DNA from: an uncultured Eubacteriales bacterium
Lineage (GTDB): Bacteria; Bacillota; Clostridia; Oscillospirales; Oscillospiraceae
Assembly: GCA_900544975.1 (NCBI GenBank)
Contig: UQXI01000050.1
Span: 1-13,079, forward strand
DNA length: 13,079 nt
Direction of reading: 5' to 3'
The notes below the pieces were generated by a model. It did no database searches and had not been told where the DNA came from. It worked only from the letters and a program-made list of their open reading frames with translations. The stretch's first letter is position 1. Each line of letters opens with the position of its first letter. This document shows positions 1 to 6,976 of this stretch, piece by piece. The translations under genes were made by a program, and so were the position numbers.

Positions 1-1589
1 TAGTGTTCGGTGCAGTATTCCACCACCTGACGGATGGTGGTAGCGGCGTCAACGGCTTCCATCACCGGCTGGTGCTTGCGGGCGTAATAGAAATGGATGG
101 TGAGTCCGGCAGCTTCCACGGGGATGTCCTCGCAGACATAGTCTCCCACGAAGAGAATCATGCGGTAGCCCTCGTCCTCCATACGCCAGGTTTTGGCGCC
201 ATCTTGATGTTCCTGCAGAAGTCGGGAGGAGCCGGTTCCAAAGAGAACCGGGGTCATGGGACCGGGCAGGGTAATATCCAAGACCGCAGGCAGCGTCTCA
301 CCCTGGTACCAGACGTCGTAGGGACAGGGAGATAACACGTCGTTTTCCAGCGCCATGTACTGAGAGCTGATTTCCATGTCTCCTTGAGTGGAGGACAGGA
401 GGTTCCACTCCTGGGGGAAGCCGCCGTAGTCTATGGAGAGCTCCAGATCCGGCCCGGCAGGCAACTCCACCGTCAGCTCCCGTTCGTTCATGACAGAAGT
501 TTCGCCCAGGGAAAAGGGAACCGCTTCCCCATTGACGCAGACGGAGGAGACCCGATATCCGGGATTGAGGAGAAAGCGGATGCTGCAGGCCGCACCGGTG
601 TTTTGCAGCTGAAAGACTGCGGTGCCGTAGAGCTCGCCGGTTGCCGGATTGGGATGCACGTCGGTGTACCGGCTGGAGCATGTGACCGTTTCCAGGTAAT
701 CCACGTCGAAGAGGTAGCCATAGTCCATTTCTGCTGTGCTGTGATCCAGAAAGGGCTGGCCCACATAGGCCAATCCGGCGCAGACCAGGAGCAGAACCGC
801 CACTATGGGCCGGTAGATTCTGCGGAGATTCCAGACCAGGGAGCCCCAAAGCCCCTTTCCGTACCGCCGGACGCAGAGGTAAAACAGGATCCACAGCCCC
901 GTCAGGGCCAGCAGCCAGGTCAGGCGGCTGTACGCCACGGATCGAAACAGACGATCGTTGGAGAATGCGTCAGAAACGCTCCACACGCAGGGATTGAGCC
1001 AGGAGAGTTGCCAGTTTTCACTCCACACCGTGAGGCTGAGGGCAGCAAACGCCCCAAAGAGGACCAGAGACAGGTCCAACCGACGGGTCAACTGGTAGAC
1101 CGCCGCAGAGAAGAGGATGGCCAGGGGCAGGGCGCCATACTGGAAGAGCAGATACATGAGCAGATAGCTCTTCCAGTCAAAGACAGCGCCCACGGCATGG
1201 ACGGTGTAAGGAAGCCAGGTCAGCAGCGTGAGAACCAGGGCCACAGCAGACCCACACAGCAGGGCGGCCAGACGGATGACCGCCTCAGTCAGAGGGGACA
1301 CCGCCCCGTGGACCAGAGCTTCCACACCGCCCCGCTTCACCCGGTCCAGCTCCCAGATGGTGAGGACGGCGAAGAAGATGGCGCCCAGGAGTCCTCCGGT
1401 GAGGGCAGGGTTGGCAACGTAAGCGCCCAGTGTTGTCGTGACATATCCAGTGGCGCTGGTAGAGTAAAGGGGCCGGTAGAGATACAGCCCCACGGCAGGA
1501 GACAGAAGGGTGAGGAGCATCACCAGCCAGGTAAGTCGGCTGCGGAAGAGACGGCGCAGTTCCAGACGAAACAGACGAACGCGATTCAT
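1..1589 (-). CDS. ABC-2 type permease with extracellular M1 peptidase-like domain (partial, runs off left edge)
   Basis: This is a membrane subunit of an ABC transporter, open for 529 codons from ATG 1589 with no stop before the window edge, so its C-terminus is missing. About seven hydrophobic helices fall at residues 19-38, 64-80, 105-130, 142-166, 171-189, 218-240 and 259-278. From residue 281 the protein becomes soluble and beta-rich, with stretches such as GTAVFQLQNTG (about 323-333), RFLLNPGYRVSSVCVNGEAV and LELSIDYGG. These resemble the N-terminal beta domain of M1 aminopeptidases found fused to some ABC-2 permeases. The expected HExxH zinc motif would lie beyond the left edge. The start codon overlaps the stop of the ATPase gene (ATGA), so the two are translationally coupled and probably form one transporter. 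The permease call is firm; the peptidase-like call is from sequence feel, not a search. Confidence 0.75.
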   Translation of the reverse strand, partial: MNRVRLFRLELRRLFRSRLTWLVMLLTLLSPAVGLYLYRPLYSTSATGYVTTTLGAYVANPALTGGLLGAIFFAVLTIWELDRVKRGGVEALVHGAVSPLTEAVIRLAALLCGSAVALVLTLLTWLPYTVHAVGAVFDWKSYLLMYLLFQYGALPLAILFSAAVYQLTRRLDLSLVLFGAFAALSLTVWSENWQLSWLNPCVWSVSDAFSNDRLFRSVAYSRLTWLLALTGLWILFYLCVRRYGKGLWGSLVWNLRRIYRPIVAVLLLVCAGLAYVGQPFLDHSTAEMDYGYLFDVDYLETVTCSSRYTDVHPNPATGELYGTAVFQLQNTGAACSIRFLLNPGYRVSSVCVNGEAVPFSLGETSVMNERELTVELPAGPDLELSIDYGGFPQEWNLLSSTQGDMEISSQYMALENDVLSPCPYDVWYQGETLPAVLDITLPGPMTPVLFGTGSSRLLQEHQDGAKTWRMEDEGYRMILFVGDYVCEDIPVEAAGLTIHFYYARKHQPVMEAVDAATTIRQVVEYCTEH

Positions 1590-2446
1590 TGGGCTACCTC
1601 CCTGGAGATCAGGTAGAGATAAGCGTCTTCCAAGGTGGGCTCCACCGGCTCTGCAAATCCGGGCAGTTCCTCCGCCACCGCCCGGCAGGCGACACCCCGG
1701 GCGGTGCTCACCCGGCTGGTGATGGAAAGACCTGCTTCCCGCTCCCGGTTGGTCTCTTCAAACGTGCCCACATGGCCCTGAGCCAGGCAGATGAGGGCGG
1801 AAGGAGCGCCGGTAAAGAGAATCCGGCCCTGGTGGAGCACCACAAGCTGACTGCATACAGATTGCACGTCTTCAATGATGTGGGTGGAGAGCAGCACCAA
1901 ACGATCCTGCGCCATTTGAGAAAAGAGGTTGCGAAAATGAATGCGCTCTTCCGGATCCAAGCCTACGGTGGGCTCATCGAAAATGAGGAGTTGCGGATTG
2001 CCCAGAATGGCCTGGGCAATGCCTACGCGCTGCCGTTGGCCGCCAGATAAGCTACGAATGGGCGTCTTTTTCTGCGCTGTCAGATGGGTGGCCTGCAAAG
2101 CCTCCTGCATGGCGCTGTGTCTGTCCCGGATGCCCTTGAGGGCAGTCATATAATCCAAAAATTGCCACACGGTCAGCTCCTCATAAAGGCCGAAGGCTTG
2201 GGGCAAATAGCCGAGGTGGGCCTTCATCTGGGTTTCCTGCTGGAGCAGTGGTTTCCCGTCTATGGTGATGCCTCCCGCGGAGGGCAGAAGCTCGGCCACC
2301 AGCAGCTTCATCAGAGTGGATTTGCCAGCTCCGTTGGGTCCCAGCAGCCCCACAAGGTTGGGGCTCTTCAGCTGCAGCTGAATGCCGTCTAAAGCCACCT
2401 TGCCTGTGGGGTAGGTCATGCGCAGATTCGAAATGTTGATGTTCAT
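1586..2446 (-). CDS. ABC transporter ATP-binding protein
   Basis: This 286-residue ATPase would energise the membrane protein encoded just downstream. It has a Walker A loop (GPNGAGKST, 36-44), a Q-loop glutamine at 83, the signature LSGGQ (133-137), Walker B with catalytic Glu (LLIFDEP, 153-159), a D-loop (GLD, 162-164) and the H-loop His189. A short C-terminal tail of about 70 residues follows, as in ABC-2 exporters of the CcmA/DrrA type (COG1131). I chose ATG 2446 because AAGGA sits 9 bases upstream. The frame stays open to 2629, but that extension has a low-complexity non-protein look and lies in the repeat-bearing intergenic region. The stop overlaps the permease start by 4 bp. The substrate cannot be told from the sequence. 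Confidence 0.93.
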   Translation of the reverse strand: MNINISNLRMTYPTGKVALDGIQLQLKSPNLVGLLGPNGAGKSTLMKLLVAELLPSAGGITIDGKPLLQQETQMKAHLGYLPQAFGLYEELTVWQFLDYMTALKGIRDRHSAMQEALQATHLTAQKKTPIRSLSGGQRQRVGIAQAILGNPQLLIFDEPTVGLDPEERIHFRNLFSQMAQDRLVLLSTHIIEDVQSVCSQLVVLHQGRILFTGAPSALICLAQGHVGTFEETNREREAGLSITSRVSTARGVACRAVAEELPGFAEPVEPTLEDAYLYLISREVAQ

Positions 2447-2481
2447 GGGAATCCGTCCTTTCTTGGTGGGATTGCAGGACA

Positions 2482-2490
2482 AGCATAGCA
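2482..2490 (-). promoter_or_regulatory. Candidate extended -10 promoter for the ABC operon
   Basis: On the minus strand the sequence reads TGC-TATGCT, an extended -10 type element ending about 36 bases before ATG 2446. No convincing -35 box is seen 16-18 bases upstream, so this is a weak call. Confidence 0.3.
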
Positions 2491-2560
2491 GAAGAATGTG
2501 GAGTTCTGTTGTTTTGTGTGTGTAATTTCTGTGGAGCGACGTAAAAGAAGCACGGATGGC

Positions 2561-2655
2561 GTAGGAAACGTTCTTGACCGTTCCGCCAGGCGAAAAACGG
2601 AACTTCACAGAAGTCGGAAGGTGGTGCAAGCGGAGCGGTCAAGACCGCTCCCTAC
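2561..2655. repeat. Inverted pair of short palindromic repeats (REP/MITE-like)
   Basis: The copy at 2561-2587 and the reverse complement of 2629-2655 match at 22 of 27 positions, including the shared core TCTTGACCG, with 41 bases between them. The right copy contains a perfect 9-bp inverted repeat, GGAGCGGTC / GACCGCTCC (2632-2640 and 2643-2651) around AA. The left copy has decayed. The pair could form a long cruciform or hairpin. The arrangement resembles dispersed intergenic palindromes in bacterial genomes; whether it recurs elsewhere in this genome cannot be seen here. Confidence 0.65.
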
Positions 2656-2729
2656 CCATACTCGGAGCATGGCCTGTATGCTTCCCGTGAAAAAACATGG
2701 GGTTGGCGGAGGAGTTGCCACAGGGCGGG

Positions 2730-2757
2730 TTGATTTTTTTGCTGTGTTGCTTATAAT
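2730..2757 (+). promoter_or_regulatory. Sigma-A promoter for the deaminase gene
   Basis: TTGATT (2730-2735) and a perfect TATAAT (2752-2757) are 16 bases apart. Transcription would start near 2764, leaving a leader of about 118 bases before ATG 2882. Confidence 0.7.
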
Positions 2758-2881
2758 GGAAGAAAGTAGACAGGGACGATGGACGGGGAATCCAAACGCA
2801 TTGGGCAAATGACTTGTCGTTTGTGAGGCGAAGGGTTCTGGCCTGTGACATCGTGGCAGAAATGGGGAGTGGAAAAGCAAT

Positions 2882-3274
2882 ATGGACGAGACATGGGAAG
2901 AAATGTACCAGGCTGCAAAGATGGTCCAACATGATCGGAAAATATCGGAGTATGTAGAGGCGGGCGGCGTTGCGGCAGCCGTGCGCACACGGTCTGGGAC
3001 CATATACACGGGAGTTTGTATCGATACCTGTTCCACGCTGGGGATTTGTGCAGAACGCAACGCGATTTTTCATATGATCACAAGTGGGGAACATGAGATG
3101 GAAAAGGTCCTTGCAATCATGCCAAACGGCAAAACGGGCGCCCCCTGTGGCGCTTGTCGGGAGCTGATGGTTCAACTGATGCCAGATGATTATCAAAAGA
3201 TTGAAATTATGCTGGATTACGAAACCAGGAAAACGGTGACCCTTGGGGAGCTTACTCCTGAATGGTGGATATGA
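2882..3274 (+). CDS. Cytidine deaminase-family protein
   Basis: This 130-residue protein belongs to the small zinc-dependent cytidine / blasticidin-S deaminase family. It carries the active-site signature CAE (Cys56, Glu58 in GICAERNAI), where Glu58 is the proton shuttle and Cys56 a zinc ligand, and PCGAC (88-92) supplying the other two cysteine ligands. The length fits a stand-alone Cdd-like enzyme (about 130 residues, usually tetrameric). Cytidine salvage is the default role. Some family members with this outline deaminate other aminated bases or nucleoside drugs, so the substrate is open. The gene is monocistronic, with its own promoter and a terminator about 45 bases after the stop. The Shine-Dalgarno sequence is GGGGAG, 12 bases before the ATG, so translation may be modest. 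Confidence 0.88.
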   Translation: MDETWEEMYQAAKMVQHDRKISEYVEAGGVAAAVRTRSGTIYTGVCIDTCSTLGICAERNAIFHMITSGEHEMEKVLAIMPNGKTGAPCGACRELMVQLMPDDYQKIEIMLDYETRKTVTLGELTPEWWI

Positions 3275-3317
3275 CCCACATCCGCCAACCGCTGCCGCCC
3301 CTGACTGCCAAAATACG

Positions 3318-3358
3318 AAAACGGGAGGACTCGTAAAGATCACGAGTTCTCCCGTTTT
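3318..3358. terminator. Bidirectional intrinsic terminator between deaminase and sensor kinase genes
   Basis: A 17-bp stem (3318-3334 with 3342-3358, one G-T pair) encloses a 7-base loop. The outer arms are AAAACGGGAG and CTCCCGTTTT, giving a T tract on either strand. It lies between two converging genes ending at 3274 (plus) and 3367 (minus) and would stop both. Confidence 0.85.
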
Positions 3359-3366
3359 GCCCGGCG

Positions 3367-4914
3367 TCAGTGGGGTTGCGTGCGCTCCAGGCCGGTTTTT
3401 TCCTGTAGGTCTGGCGCGGCCGCCAGAGGGAACTGCATTTTGACGCAAACCCCCTGGGCAGTGTTCAATATTTCTCCTACAGCGCCGTGCTGGTTTAAAA
3501 TGATCTTCACCAGATAAAGCCCCAAACCGCTGCCGCCGGTTTGGCGGCTTCGGGAGGGATCAGCCCGGTAGAAGGCTTCGAACAGATGGGGCAGGACCTC
3601 TGGATCCAGGTGGACGCCTCCGTTTTCCACGGTGACCATGGCCATACGATCGTCTCTGTAAGCGGAAATGTTCAGGGTTGCTCCCGGAGGGGAGTAGAGG
3701 GCTCCATTGGAGAGCACGTTGCGGATGGCTTTGCCCAGCAGAGCCGGGTTGCCCAAAATCCAAAGGCCGGGAGTCAGGTGGACGCGCAGCAGCAGCTTTC
3801 TCTGCTCAAATAGACCGGCGTATTCCTGGATGCATCCCTGGATACAGGCGGCCAGATCCACCGGCGTCATAGAGGGGACGGCGGTCTGCTCCATCCGGCA
3901 GAGGGTGAGCAGCTCCTGGACCAGCCCCTCCATTTGCCCCAGGACGGTCAGGCTACGGGCCAGGTATTTATCCCGGTCTGTATAAGCCCCAATGCCATCC
4001 AGCATGCCGCTCAGCTGCCCCTTGACGATGGTGATGGGAGTTTTGAGCTCGTGGGAGGCGGCGGAGAAAAAATTCAGGCGGGCCTGCTCCAGCTCCCGCT
4101 CTCGGTGAATGTCCGCCTGGAGAGACGCATTTGCCTCCCGGAGCGCTTGCATGGTGGCGGACAGCCGGTCTGCCAGGGTGTTGAGGCTATGGGCCAGGGT
4201 GCCGATTTCGTCGGTGCGCTCCTCTGCGCAGCGCAGCTGGAAGTCCAGGTTGGACATTTTTTGAGAAATGCCGCTGATCCGCACAATGGGACGGGTAATC
4301 AACCGGGCGTAGAGCATGGAGCTCAGCACGGAGATCACCAGAATGGCCCCGAGTAACCATGGCCAGATCCGCCCCAGAGCTGCCATGGCCTGGTTGACTG
4401 CCTCGGTGCTGCCGATGACCATGAGCTGATACACATCAGAAGAAGCAGAGAAGGAAACACTGTGGACGATGGTCTGTACGGTGGAGGGTTCCAGATCAGA
4501 GGAGAGAGCGGCTGGATCTTCCGCAGTGAGCAGCCAGTGGACCTGGGAGGCGGACTCGGCCTGCGCTTCCGGCGTTTGCCACGTCTGGTTGCCTGCCTCC
4601 AGGACGATGGCGCCATCGGGGTCCAGGAGGATGACTTGGGCATTGTATTTTGCGGCAAACTGAGAAAGAAGGGGGCCGCATGCCTCCAAGGGGAGCGCTT
4701 CCAGCTGCGTAACCAATTGGTGGGATTGAGCGGTCAGGGCTTCCATCTGGTCTGCAGCGTAGGTAGCAGGCATCATCAGGCTAATGCCGCCATAGGTCAG
4801 GACAGAGATGAGCATCAGAAGCAGGCAGGTGATGAAGAAGATCTTGGTGGTCAGACTATGTTTTCGTTTTGCGCGCAAAGCGGTATCCCACCCCTCGAAT
4901 GGTTTCAATATCAT
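3367..4914 (-). CDS. Two-component sensor histidine kinase
   Basis: This is a membrane-bound HAMP-type histidine kinase paired with the regulator upstream. In the 515-residue reading, TM1 is at 24-48, an extracytoplasmic sensor region of about 130 residues follows, TM2 is at 184-206 and the HAMP linker at about 207-258. The phospho-acceptor is His288 in SHELKTPI. The ATPase domain has an N box (Asn399, Asn403), a modified G1 box (ENGG at 430-433, where Asp is usual), an F box (LFEAFYR) and G2 (GSGLGL, 461-466). The start is uncertain: ATG 4914 overlaps the regulator gene by 59 bp, while TTG 4878 would give a more typical short basic N-terminus with GAGGGG 12 bases upstream. The stimulus is unknown. 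Confidence 0.92.
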   Translation of the reverse strand: MILKPFEGWDTALRAKRKHSLTTKIFFITCLLLMLISVLTYGGISLMMPATYAADQMEALTAQSHQLVTQLEALPLEACGPLLSQFAAKYNAQVILLDPDGAIVLEAGNQTWQTPEAQAESASQVHWLLTAEDPAALSSDLEPSTVQTIVHSVSFSASSDVYQLMVIGSTEAVNQAMAALGRIWPWLLGAILVISVLSSMLYARLITRPIVRISGISQKMSNLDFQLRCAEERTDEIGTLAHSLNTLADRLSATMQALREANASLQADIHRERELEQARLNFFSAASHELKTPITIVKGQLSGMLDGIGAYTDRDKYLARSLTVLGQMEGLVQELLTLCRMEQTAVPSMTPVDLAACIQGCIQEYAGLFEQRKLLLRVHLTPGLWILGNPALLGKAIRNVLSNGALYSPPGATLNISAYRDDRMAMVTVENGGVHLDPEVLPHLFEAFYRADPSRSRQTGGSGLGLYLVKIILNQHGAVGEILNTAQGVCVKMQFPLAAAPDLQEKTGLERTQPH

Positions 4915-5527
4915 GGACGTTCAGTTTTTTTCGGAGATTTTTAATATGGGTGTCTACGATGCGTTCGTCTCCGTAAAAGTCATAGCCCCAGACCCGGTTG
5001 AGCAACATCTGCCGGGTGAGCACCTTGCCCTGGTGTTGGAGGAGGGCTTTGAGCAGCTCGAACTCCCGCTGGGTTAGCTCCACGGGCCGGTCTTCCACGT
5101 AGGCCTTGTAGCAGTCTAAATCCAGGGTGAGGTTGCTGGAAACGATTTGCCGAAGACCGTGGTATCCGGTGGTGCGGCGTAGTACAGCCTCAATTTTTCG
5201 GAGGAGCAGGGGCATGGAGAAGGGCTTCGTGATGTAGTCATCGATGCTCAGGTCAAAGCCCCGGAGCTGGTGCTGCTCGCTGTCCAGGGCGGTCAGCATG
5301 ATGACTGGAACGTCGGACTCTGCGCGGATGGCTTTGCACACCTGGTATCCGTCCAGCTTTGGCAGCATCAGATCCAGGAGAACCAGATCCGCCTGGCTGT
5401 CGGCGAACTGGCACAGGGCTTCTTCCCCATCGGAAGCCAGGATGACTTGGTATCCTTCGTTTTCCAGATAATTTTGCAGCAGCTCCTGGATATCGAAGTC
5501 GTCTTCCACAACAAGAATGCGGAGCAT
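4856..5527 (-). CDS. OmpR/PhoB-family response regulator
   Basis: This 223-residue DNA-binding regulator is phosphorylated by the kinase encoded next to it. The receiver domain (1-118) has acidic residues Glu8, Asp9 and Asp10, phospho-acceptor Asp52 in LLDLMLP, Thr79 and Lys101 (TKPF). The OmpR-type winged helix occupies about 128-220, with the typical TRQMLLNRVWG and RGVGYRF motifs. I chose ATG 5527 because the strong site GGGAGGTGAT ends 6 bases upstream; the longer frame to 5590 lacks this. The gene overlaps the kinase gene, so the pair is one operon. It is divergent from the winged-helix gene at 5694. No target sites are obvious in the window. Confidence 0.95.
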   Translation of the reverse strand: MLRILVVEDDFDIQELLQNYLENEGYQVILASDGEEALCQFADSQADLVLLDLMLPKLDGYQVCKAIRAESDVPVIMLTALDSEQHQLRGFDLSIDDYITKPFSMPLLLRKIEAVLRRTTGYHGLRQIVSSNLTLDLDCYKAYVEDRPVELTQREFELLKALLQHQGKVLTRQMLLNRVWGYDFYGDERIVDTHIKNLRKKLNVHDIETIRGVGYRFARKTKT

Positions 5528-5533
5528 AGGACA

Positions 5534-5553
5534 ATCACCTCCCGGCCAGTATA
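5534..5553 (-). promoter_or_regulatory. Extended -10 element and ribosome binding site of the two-component operon
   Basis: On the minus strand, TGA-TATACT (-10 at 5553-5548) forms an extended -10 element without a clear -35, and GGGAGGTGAT (5543-5534) is a strong Shine-Dalgarno fixing the start at 5527. A start site near 5541 would leave a leader of only about 14 bases, partly cutting into the Shine-Dalgarno, so the promoter part is doubtful. Confidence 0.4.
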
Positions 5554-5627
5554 TCACAAACATATGGATTTTGTGTGGAGATGGAATCAAAATGGCCCGT
5601 TTGGCAATGGCTGGGACAGATCTTAGC

Positions 5628-5656
5628 TTGCAGACCGGTTCAAAACGTGGTAAGAT
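5628..5656 (+). promoter_or_regulatory. Sigma-A promoter for the winged-helix gene
   Basis: TTGCAG (5628-5633) and TAAGAT (5651-5656) are 17 bases apart, placing the transcription start about 31 bases before ATG 5694. It sits in the 166-base gap between divergent genes. Confidence 0.65.
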
Positions 5657-5693
5657 GTAAAATCATGACAATCCAATACCGGGAGGAAGCTGG

Positions 5694-6833
5694 ATGGAAG
5701 AACAGATGGAGAGAAGACCTTTGATCTTGTATGAAACGATAGAGATGCTGTATAAGTATATCAACGGCATTTCGTTCCATGATATTGCAGAGTCCATGTC
5801 CCGCCTGTATGGCGATGTATTTCCCGGGGTGTTTGTCCAGAAGCTGGACTGCTTGGAGAGAATCACCCAGGAGGTTTGCTCTGGCTTACAAGTGCAGAAT
5901 CGTCAAATGCAGCGCTTTTTTCGCCGGTTTGAGACCGACGCAATCCGGGACAATCTGTGCCTGGCGAAGGTGATGACCTTATCCTTCTTCCTGTATGATC
6001 ATCCGGAGCTGGAGAAAGAGGCGGAGGCATTGAAGCGGTACTGGGCCGGGATGCGGCAAGAGGGCTTCCAGATTGTGGCGGTGAGCATGTCCGGCCTGGA
6101 ATTTCGCCCTCTGGAGCCGGGGCAGCGCCGGAAGGACCTGGTGGAGCAGCTGTGCGAGCTGGATTACCCGGCAGAGTACCGCATGGAGTTGCTGTGGATG
6201 CTCACCCACTTCGACACCTGTATGGACACGCTGGTGCAGCTGATTTCCCCCTATGCCCAGCGGCTGCAGACCCGCCTGGAGCAGGAGACCTGGCTGATGA
6301 CAGCCACGGCGGATTACTGGCAGGAGCAATTTACCGGAACCTCTCCGTCCCAGCTGGTGCAGCTGATTGCCCGGGCCAAAGAAAACCTGTCTCAACAGGC
6401 GCAGACCCGGGTCCGATTTTCCCTGATGAACTGCACAGGGATTCTCTATGACCTGGCGGGAGAATACTCTGTGGAGCGCCGGGGCTGCAGTACATTTGTC
6501 ATCGGCTGCGCCGTCACCATTCACAGCACCATCCGCAAAGTGGGCGGCAGTGTGGAGCGGACCTGCGCCATTCTCCGCTCCATCAGCGATAAGAGCAAGT
6601 TTGAAGTGCTCCAGCGCCTGGGGGTGGAGCGGTCTTATTGTCAGAAATTGGCGGAGGACATGAACATCAATCCCGGCCACATGTCCCGCATTCTCATGTC
6701 CCTGTTTCAGTATGGCTTCCTCACCCGGGAGCAGGAGCAATCCCGGTATTATTATACCACGGATCAGGAGAGCATTTCCGCTTTCCTCACGGGCGTCCGG
6801 CAGCTTCTGGCGGGAAACGCCAGAGAGCGCTGA
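5694..6833 (+). CDS. Unrecognised protein with C-terminal ArsR-like winged-helix domain
   Basis: I do not recognise this 379-residue protein as a named family. Residues 1-285 are mostly alpha-helical and soluble, with no signal peptide or clear membrane helix. Residues about 290-368 look like an ArsR-type winged helix: ILRSISDKSKFEVLQRL, a recognition-helix region near NINPGHMSRILMSL, and a wing around RYYYTTD. A transcription factor with a large N-terminal sensing or dimerisation domain is therefore likely (inference). Cysteines are scattered (53, 62, 89, 154, 176, 247, 265, 272, 291, 316), and I see no metal-binding cluster. GGGAGG lies 7 bases before ATG 5694. It is transcribed alone, divergently from the two-component operon, and the next gene has its own promoter. 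It may regulate itself, its divergent neighbour or the downstream metallochaperone operon. Confidence 0.8.
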   Translation: MEEQMERRPLILYETIEMLYKYINGISFHDIAESMSRLYGDVFPGVFVQKLDCLERITQEVCSGLQVQNRQMQRFFRRFETDAIRDNLCLAKVMTLSFFLYDHPELEKEAEALKRYWAGMRQEGFQIVAVSMSGLEFRPLEPGQRRKDLVEQLCELDYPAEYRMELLWMLTHFDTCMDTLVQLISPYAQRLQTRLEQETWLMTATADYWQEQFTGTSPSQLVQLIARAKENLSQQAQTRVRFSLMNCTGILYDLAGEYSVERRGCSTFVIGCAVTIHSTIRKVGGSVERTCAILRSISDKSKFEVLQRLGVERSYCQKLAEDMNINPGHMSRILMSLFQYGFLTREQEQSRYYYTTDQESISAFLTGVRQLLAGNARER

Positions 6834-6914
6834 ACTTTGGCAGCGGTTCGGGCATGATGACAGCGGCTGCGCCTGAAAAAATGGGAATTGCTGAGTGAAT
6901 GGCGGGTGGTCCCC

Positions 6915-6943
6915 TTGCTATTTTCTCAAAAACGCGCTATAAT
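6915..6943 (+). promoter_or_regulatory. Strong sigma-A promoter for the metallochaperone operon
   Basis: TTGCTA (6915-6920) and a perfect TATAAT (6938-6943) are 17 bases apart. The start site near 6950 lies downstream of ATG 6899, which rules out that longer start. The -10 overlaps CTATAATATAG (6937-6947), a short imperfect palindrome; no recognisable Zur box is present. Confidence 0.8.
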
Positions 6944-6961
6944 ATAGTAAAAATATCACAT

Positions 6962-6969
6962 GGAAGGTG
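6962..6969 (+). promoter_or_regulatory. Ribosome binding site fixing a TTG start
   Basis: GGAAGGTG ends 7 bases before TTG 6977, which begins exactly at the conserved front of the CobW domain (TKIDVYSGFLGAGKTT). This supports TTG as the true start. Confidence 0.75.
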
Positions 6970-6976
6970 TTTTCTC

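Larger units (their letters stand above)
2447..2881. other. Non-coding region between divergent ABC operon and deaminase gene
   Basis: These 435 bases hold the ABC operon leader at the left, an inverted pair of about 27-bp repeats in the middle (2561-2655), and a sigma-A promoter at 2730-2757 with a leader of about 118 bases for the deaminase gene at the right. Open frames on the minus strand here look like chance. I see no riboswitch or small RNA that I can name. Confidence 0.6.

Noticed and set aside
384..1616. A 410-codon plus-strand open frame
   Set aside because: It lies antisense to the ABC permease, which has membrane helices and a coupled ATPase. The antisense product is rich in Gln, Gly and Arg and has no domain.
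2639..3448. A 269-codon minus-strand open frame over the deaminase gene
   Set aside because: It runs through the deaminase coding region, the bidirectional terminator and the promoter, and its product looks random.
6846..6885. Possible terminator after the winged-helix gene
   Set aside because: TTCGGGC can pair with GCCTGAA, but the loop is 17 bases or more and an A run, not a T run, follows on the plus strand.
6937..6975. Possible Zur or other metal-repressor operator at the CobW promoter
   Set aside because: Only a short AT-rich imperfect palindrome is present; it does not match the Zur consensus TCGTAATNATTACGA that I know.
6899..6976. N-terminal extension of the CobW protein from ATG 6899
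   Set aside because: It spans the promoter and lies before the expected transcription start; TTG 6977 has a good ribosome binding site at the start of the domain.
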